From positions 2,232,001-2,296,000 of the forward strand of contig NZ_JBDFMH010000001.1 in the NCBI RefSeq assembly GCF_047238125.1: a stretch of 64,000 nucleotides of DNA. The letters are read 5' to 3'. The DNA comes from JBDFMH01 sp047238125. Lineage in GTDB: Bacteria > Pseudomonadota > Alphaproteobacteria > Sphingomonadales > Sphingomonadaceae. The position numbers and the translations under genes were made by a program. Positions 60,715 through 64,000 of the stretch are shown here, piece after piece (the first letter of the stretch is position 1; each line of letters opens with the position of its first letter). The notes under the pieces were generated by a model, which ran no database searches, was not told the origin of the DNA, and was given only the letters and a program-made list of their open reading frames with translations.

Positions 60715-61560
60715 TCAGTCCAGCCGTGCGACCAGCGCGCGCGCCTGCTTCAGATGCGGCGCATCGATCATGCGCCCGTCGAGCATCAGCGCACCTGCCC
60801 CGGGGCTGGCCGCGAAAGCGGCGATCACTGCGCGCGCCTGCGCGATCGCCGTTTCGCTCGGCGTGAAGGCGGCGTTGATCGGCGCGATCTGCGCGGGATG
60901 GATCGCCATCATGCCGGTGAAGCCGTCGCGCGCCGCCCGCGCCGCATAGGCCGCCAGGCCGTCCAGATCGCGGATCGCGGGAAAGACCGTCTCGATCGGC
61001 GGCACTCCGGCCGCGGCGGCGGCGAACAAGGTCAGCGATCGCGCCAGCTGGTAAGGCGCGGTCAGCATCCCATCGGCATCACGCGAGGAGACTGCGCCGA
61101 TCGCCGCCGGCAGGTCCTCGGCCCCCCACGTCAGCCCGGTCAGGCGCGCACCCAAAGCCGGATAGTCGCCCAGCCTGAACATCGCCAGCGGCGTCTCGGT
61201 CGCGATCGGCAGGATCGGCAGGCCGGCCGCCCCGCCCTCCGCCAGCAGCGCGTCCAGCGCCGCGATCGACGGCGCGCCTTCGGCCTTGGGCAGCACGATC
61301 CCGTCCGGCCGGCCCGGCAGCACCGCGGCGAGATCCGGCTCCGCCAGCCCCCCATCGAGCGGGTTGATACGAACGAAGATCTCCACGCCGCGCCGATCAC
61401 TGGCCAGGAACGCCGCCACCGCCTGCCGCGCCGCCGGCTTGGCCGCAGGCGCGACCGCATCCTCCAGGTCGAGGATCAGCGCGTCCGCGCCCAGCCCCAG
61501 CGCCTTCTCCATCCGCTCGGGCCGGTCACCCGGCACGAACAGCAGCGATCTCAGCCTCAC
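60715..61560 (-). CDS. CitE-like HpcH/HpaI-family CoA-ester lyase
   Basis: 281 residues starting at a GTG that overlaps the MaoC stop (GTGA). The CitE/malyl-CoA lyase pattern is clear: RSLLFVPGDRPERMEKAL, DALILDLEDAVAP (metal-binding Glu/Asp), FVRINPLDG, IVLPKAEG and GFTGMMAIHPAQI. It would cleave a hydroxyacyl-CoA such as malyl- or citramalyl-CoA. The adjacent MaoC hydratase could supply the hydrated substrate, as in beta-methylmalyl-CoA routes; the exact substrate is unknown. Confidence 0.88.
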   Translation of the reverse strand: MRLRSLLFVPGDRPERMEKALGLGADALILDLEDAVAPAAKPAARQAVAAFLASDRRGVEIFVRINPLDGGLAEPDLAAVLPGRPDGIVLPKAEGAPSIAALDALLAEGGAAGLPILPIATETPLAMFRLGDYPALGARLTGLTWGAEDLPAAIGAVSSRDADGMLTAPYQLARSLTLFAAAAAGVPPIETVFPAIRDLDGLAAYAARAARDGFTGMMAIHPAQIAPINAAFTPSETAIAQARAVIAAFAASPGAGALMLDGRMIDAPHLKQARALVARLD

Positions 61561-62012
61561 GCCCCGGGACCCCGCCGCATTAGCGCACTGCGCAGGCAGC
61601 GGCAGACGAGTTCATCGCGCTGGTTGAACAGCTCGTGCGCGAAGGTGACGATGCCGGCATCGCTGCGCGACCCCGATGCGCGCACCGCGATCACCTCGGT
61701 CTCGGATCGCAGCGTATCGCCGATGAACACGGGCCGCGGCATCACGACCTTGTCGTAACCAAGATTGGCGATCAGCGTGCCCAGCGTCGTCTCCGCCACC
61801 GACAGCCCGACCATCAGCGCGAAGGTGAAAGTGCCATTGACGAGGATCCGTCCGAATTCGGTCGCGCCGGCATATTCGGCGTCGAGATGCAGCGGCTGCG
61901 GATTATGGGTGAGCGCGGAAATGAGCAGATTGTCGGTCTCGGTCACAGTCCGCCGGATGGGATGCACGATCCGATCGCCGACCGCCCATTGCTCGAAAGT
62001 CCGTCCCGTCAC
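61557..62012 (-). CDS. MaoC-family dehydratase
   Basis: 151 residues from a GTG at 62010-62012, chosen for its GGGAG ribosome site 6 bases away and for the family-typical start GRTFEQWAVGDRIVHPIRRTVTETDN; longer in-frame starts up to 62126 exist but look unconserved. Hotdog fold with the hydratase-2 catalytic region SALTHNPQPLHLD (Asn/His/Asp). It hydrates an enoyl-CoA, (R)-specific. It pairs with the CitE-like lyase in a two-gene operon. It is the last chromosomal-backbone gene before the accessory-looking stretch. Confidence 0.88.
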   Translation of the reverse strand: MTGRTFEQWAVGDRIVHPIRRTVTETDNLLISALTHNPQPLHLDAEYAGATEFGRILVNGTFTFALMVGLSVAETTLGTLIANLGYDKVVMPRPVFIGDTLRSETEVIAVRASGSRSDAGIVTFAHELFNQRDELVCRCLRSALMRRGPGA

Positions 62013-62147
62013 GCTGATCTCCCGGCTACGCGCGATCCGGCTACCCGATTCCGCCAGGCCGCGAAACCGCCCGGGGCGGGATCGGTACATGCGAGATAGG
62101 GAAAATGGTGCCATAAGAGGACCCAAAGAAGAAGTGCAAGTCTTTTA

Positions 62148-62572
62148 GAAAAAGCACCTTTCCTGTGGAGCCGACACAAAGGGCCCCCAAAAGGGCCCCC
62201 AGAGAAATTTGTGCCCCTGCCTTTTAAGGCTGTAACCGCCGCCGGTATGCCGCTGGCGACTGCTCCGGATACCGAATGCGGACTGGTCTATATCAAGCCA
62301 ATCCGACGACCTCGTCAACGGCGATAGGGGGAATCTCAGCACACCCTGCGCGGCGGGGCCGCAGGCTAAAGCACTGAGCTGCTTGCCAAATACCTGTTAA
62401 ACACCGCTTCACATTTAGTTAGACGGGGTTATACATAGCTAAGCTATTAATGTGCCGTCGTCTTTGCAACCTCGGACGAACAACAACCCATTTTCCTACA
62501 TCCTGTTGCGCTGCTAGGACGCTACCGCCTTGCGATGCGCGACCACGCTCCAGCCGATTGTTGGAGCATGGA
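62148..62572. other. Gene-poor junction, probable left end of an accessory island
   Basis: 425 bases without a convincing gene. Base composition shifts from the GC-rich backbone to A/T-richer DNA (for example around 62395-62450), with a short tandem repeat at its left. No integrase, direct-repeat pair or tRNA could be matched here. The following genes (small HTH protein, GHKL ATPase) are of accessory type. Confidence 0.5.
62178..62200. repeat. Short tandem repeat AAAGGGCCCCC
   Basis: Two exact copies of AAAGGGCCCCC (62178-62188 and 62190-62200) separated by one A, each containing the palindrome GGGCCC. It lies 165 bases upstream of the MaoC start, near the change from backbone to accessory sequence. 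It could be part of an attachment or recombinase-binding site, or simply a repeat. Confidence 0.4.
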
Positions 62573-62740
62573 ATGTCAATTGACCGAGCTGAGACTGCAG
62601 AACGTTGGGCCCTGCGGGTTGACGATGCCTGCCGGCTAACCGGATTGGGCCGGATGACGGTCTACGGACTTGTGAAGCCGGGCAGGCTCCGCAGCGTAAA
62701 GGTAGGCCGCGCCCGCCTGATCGATCGGGCGAGCTTGTGA
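62573..62740 (+). CDS. Small excisionase/AlpA-like helix-turn-helix protein
   Basis: 55 residues; ATG with GGAG 6 bases upstream. The body is a MerR-type HTH of the HTH_17 excisionase class: WALRVDDACRLTGLGRMTVYGLVKPGRLRSVKVGRARLIDRASL (shown from several segments across residues 12-55). It ends shortly after RASL, where longer relatives usually continue, so it may be slightly truncated. Such proteins direct integrase or activate genes of integrated elements, supporting a mobile origin for this end. Confidence 0.75.
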   Translation: MSIDRAETAERWALRVDDACRLTGLGRMTVYGLVKPGRLRSVKVGRARLIDRASL

Positions 62741-63116
62741 ATGCTGTTAGAGAGCTAACTGACGACAGCCCATGGGATCGTGAACCGCTAAACGGTGAAG
62801 TTTGCCCCATCGAAGTTGTCCGCTGCTGGGAGGTAGGCGGAGCGACCGCTTCCGGGCGCGCGTGAAGGTTGTAAGCGGCCGTTCGTTCAGCCGAAACCTA
62901 GCGGCAGCTATGCGCCCCCAATATCGACCATTGCTGATCCGTAATAGCGCTCCCGAAAGCGGTCATTTTTTGGTTCAGCTGGGTATTGCTCAAGGAGGCG
63001 TGATAAATGGATCAGGCGCTGTGCGGGTGCGGCCGCAGGTAACGCCACGCGATCCCGAAAATCACACTTGCTGCTTCTCGCGCCTCAATTACAACGCGTT
63101 GAAGGGGGCGTAATCA
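62741..63116. other. Gene-poor stretch, possible coding remnant
   Basis: An open frame exists at 62802-63113 (103 codons, Arg/Pro-rich), but it lacks a good ribosome site and shows no domain, so I do not call it. AAGGAGG at 62992-62999 stands before a tiny frame ATG GAT CAG .. TAA (11 codons, at 63007), which could be a leader peptide for the ATPase gene. Nothing else is seen. Confidence 0.35.
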
Positions 63117-64000
63117 ATGCCGGATCAGCTAGACAAACTCCGCTTCAGGCCCCGCGCGCGGATCATCAGGACCATCGGCGACCAGCTGATCAGCGGCCCC
63201 GAAGCCGCGGTCATTGAACTGGTCAAAAACGCTTACGATGCCGACGCATCTGAGGTTTCGATCCGATTCGTTCCACCACTCACAGCGCGGCGCGGGATGA
63301 TCGTGGTTCAGGACGACGGACACGGCATGCGACTCGAAGACATCCAAGAAAAATGGATGGAGCCGGCCACGACTTCCAAACTGACCAGCCGTCGTTCGCC
63401 GGGCAAGGGCCGGCTAATGATGGGGTCAAAGGGGATCGGCCGCTTCGCTGCCGCCAAGCTCGGGGCGAGGATGGGGCTCTACTCGATCAGCGGTAAGAAA
63501 GGGGCGCGCAAAGAGGTTCTGATACCGGACCTCGACTGGTCTTTGTTCTCGGCTGACGCCTATCTCGACGCGATCGCCATCGACTATTCCGTTCGCGACA
63601 CGACTTCAGGCACCGGCACGCTGATCGAAATTAGCGAACTCAACGAAGCTTGGTCCAGCGAAAAGCTTGCTCGTCTTCATCTCGAACTGCGCAGGCTCGT
63701 ATCGCCGTTTAGTGCTGATGACAGCGCGGGCAATTTCAGCATTTTTCTAGACCTGTCGGCGATCACTCAAGCCAACAGTGGCTTTGACGGGGCCGCAGTC
63801 TTCTCGGCGACCGAAGCCGTCGTTCCGTTAAACTCGTCTGCCAAGCCGTGGCAGGTTTTGCCCGTCCCAATCCTGACGGCATCGGACTATCAGGTGCGGG
63901 GAAATTTTGACGACCAGGGTGAGTTTATCGGCACATTTGCAAATCGCCGGGCCGGCACCGCCGCCCAAGCGATAACGCTCAGGGTGCCGGCAAAGGAGGA
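63117..64000 (+). CDS. GHKL (Hsp90-like) ATPase, N-terminal part, cut by window edge
   Basis: First ~295 residues; ATG with GGGGG 8 bases upstream. GHKL fold markers are intact: N box PEAAVIELVKNAYDADA (Glu and Asn for Mg-ATP), G1 box VVQDDGHGM and G2 box MMGSKGIGRFAAAKLG. This is the same ATP-binding layout as in Hsp90, MutL, GyrB and MORC. After about residue 130 the sequence is less conserved (beta-rich, with DWSLFS, TLIEISELNEAWSSEKL). Large stand-alone GHKL proteins of this sort occur in accessory and defence islands, but no specific system can be named. The C-terminal effector part is outside the window. Confidence 0.85.
   Translation, partial: MPDQLDKLRFRPRARIIRTIGDQLISGPEAAVIELVKNAYDADASEVSIRFVPPLTARRGMIVVQDDGHGMRLEDIQEKWMEPATTSKLTSRRSPGKGRLMMGSKGIGRFAAAKLGARMGLYSISGKKGARKEVLIPDLDWSLFSADAYLDAIAIDYSVRDTTSGTGTLIEISELNEAWSSEKLARLHLELRRLVSPFSADDSAGNFSIFLDLSAITQANSGFDGAAVFSATEAVVPLNSSAKPWQVLPVPILTASDYQVRGNFDDQGEFIGTFANRRAGTAAQAITLRVPAKE

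Noticed and set aside
62802..63113. 103-codon open frame before the GHKL ATPase
   Set aside because: No ribosome site, no domain, unusual Arg/Pro-rich content; looks like decayed or non-coding sequence.
1..64000. CRISPR arrays, rRNA operons, insertion sequences, riboswitches
   Set aside because: None seen on reading both strands; no regularly spaced repeats, transposase genes or conserved riboswitch-like leaders were noticed, including ahead of purC and the receptors.

Overview
The window is GC-rich, densely packed alphaproteobacterial DNA with the signature of a sphingomonad (Sphingomonas or a close relative). The evidence is a tonB-exbB-exbD-exbD locus, two TonB-dependent receptor genes, a GumD-like polyprenyl sugar transferase, many short gene overlaps of the ATGA/GTGA type, and sigma-54 and FliA promoters in a one-flagellin motility locus. 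No rRNA, CRISPR array or transposase gene was seen.

Layout: (1) About 1-19.3 kb is a flagellar cluster. It holds the N-terminus of a sigma-54 activator, one flagellin, a leftward flgM-flgN-flhA-fliA operon, flgA, a compact MotA/MotB-like pair, a rightward flgBCDEFGHIJKL operon, and a second full-size motA-motB. The promoters are legible: FliA-type sites (TWAA, 15 bases, GYCGTTAN) precede the flagellin, flgM and motA, and sigma-54 sites precede flgB and flgA. Two palindromes 22 bp apart sit upstream of flgB where an activator would bind. FlgJ lacks its muramidase domain, and a separate lytic transglycosylase lies at 21.5 kb, beyond an intervening arsenic operon (acr3, arsC, arsR). (2) 22.5-26.2 kb carries galE, an M48 peptidase with a PDZ-like region, and an exopolysaccharide-initiating sugar transferase. 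(3) 26.2-39.3 kb is a glycan-utilisation locus: a leftward lacI, TonB-dependent receptor, GH144-type glucanase, large discoidin/six-hairpin protein and esterase, with a divergent GH3 beta-glucosidase and a convergent GPH-family sugar transporter. GH144 points to beta-1,2-glucan as substrate. The receptor gene is interrupted by one in-frame TAG. (4) 39.3-42 kb is the TonB energy-transduction operon. (5) 42-62 kb is housekeeping: folB and a FolM-like reductase, GNAT, DUF1285, NudL-like, CCA-adding enzyme, a GGDEF-EAL protein, parC, a second TonB receptor, PRC-barrel, LysR, purC-purS-purQ, a queuosine-precursor transporter, tRNA-Arg(TCT), a VIT1-family transporter, a CitE-like lyase and a MaoC hydratase. 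(6) From about 62.15 kb the sequence changes to sparse, lower-GC, accessory-looking DNA with a small excisionase/AlpA-like HTH protein and the first ~295 residues of a GHKL (Hsp90-like) ATPase cut by the window edge. This looks like the left end of an island.

How it works together: the flagellar genes form a hierarchy in which a sigma-54 activator would drive the rod/hook genes, and FliA, held by FlgM, would drive the flagellin, a stator and its own operon. In the glycan locus, LacI probably senses a glucan oligosaccharide. The surface and periplasmic enzymes cut the glucan, the receptor, powered by TonB-ExbBD, brings fragments across the outer membrane, and the GPH transporter and GH3 enzyme finish the job. 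Everything here is read from the sequence alone; no database search was run.
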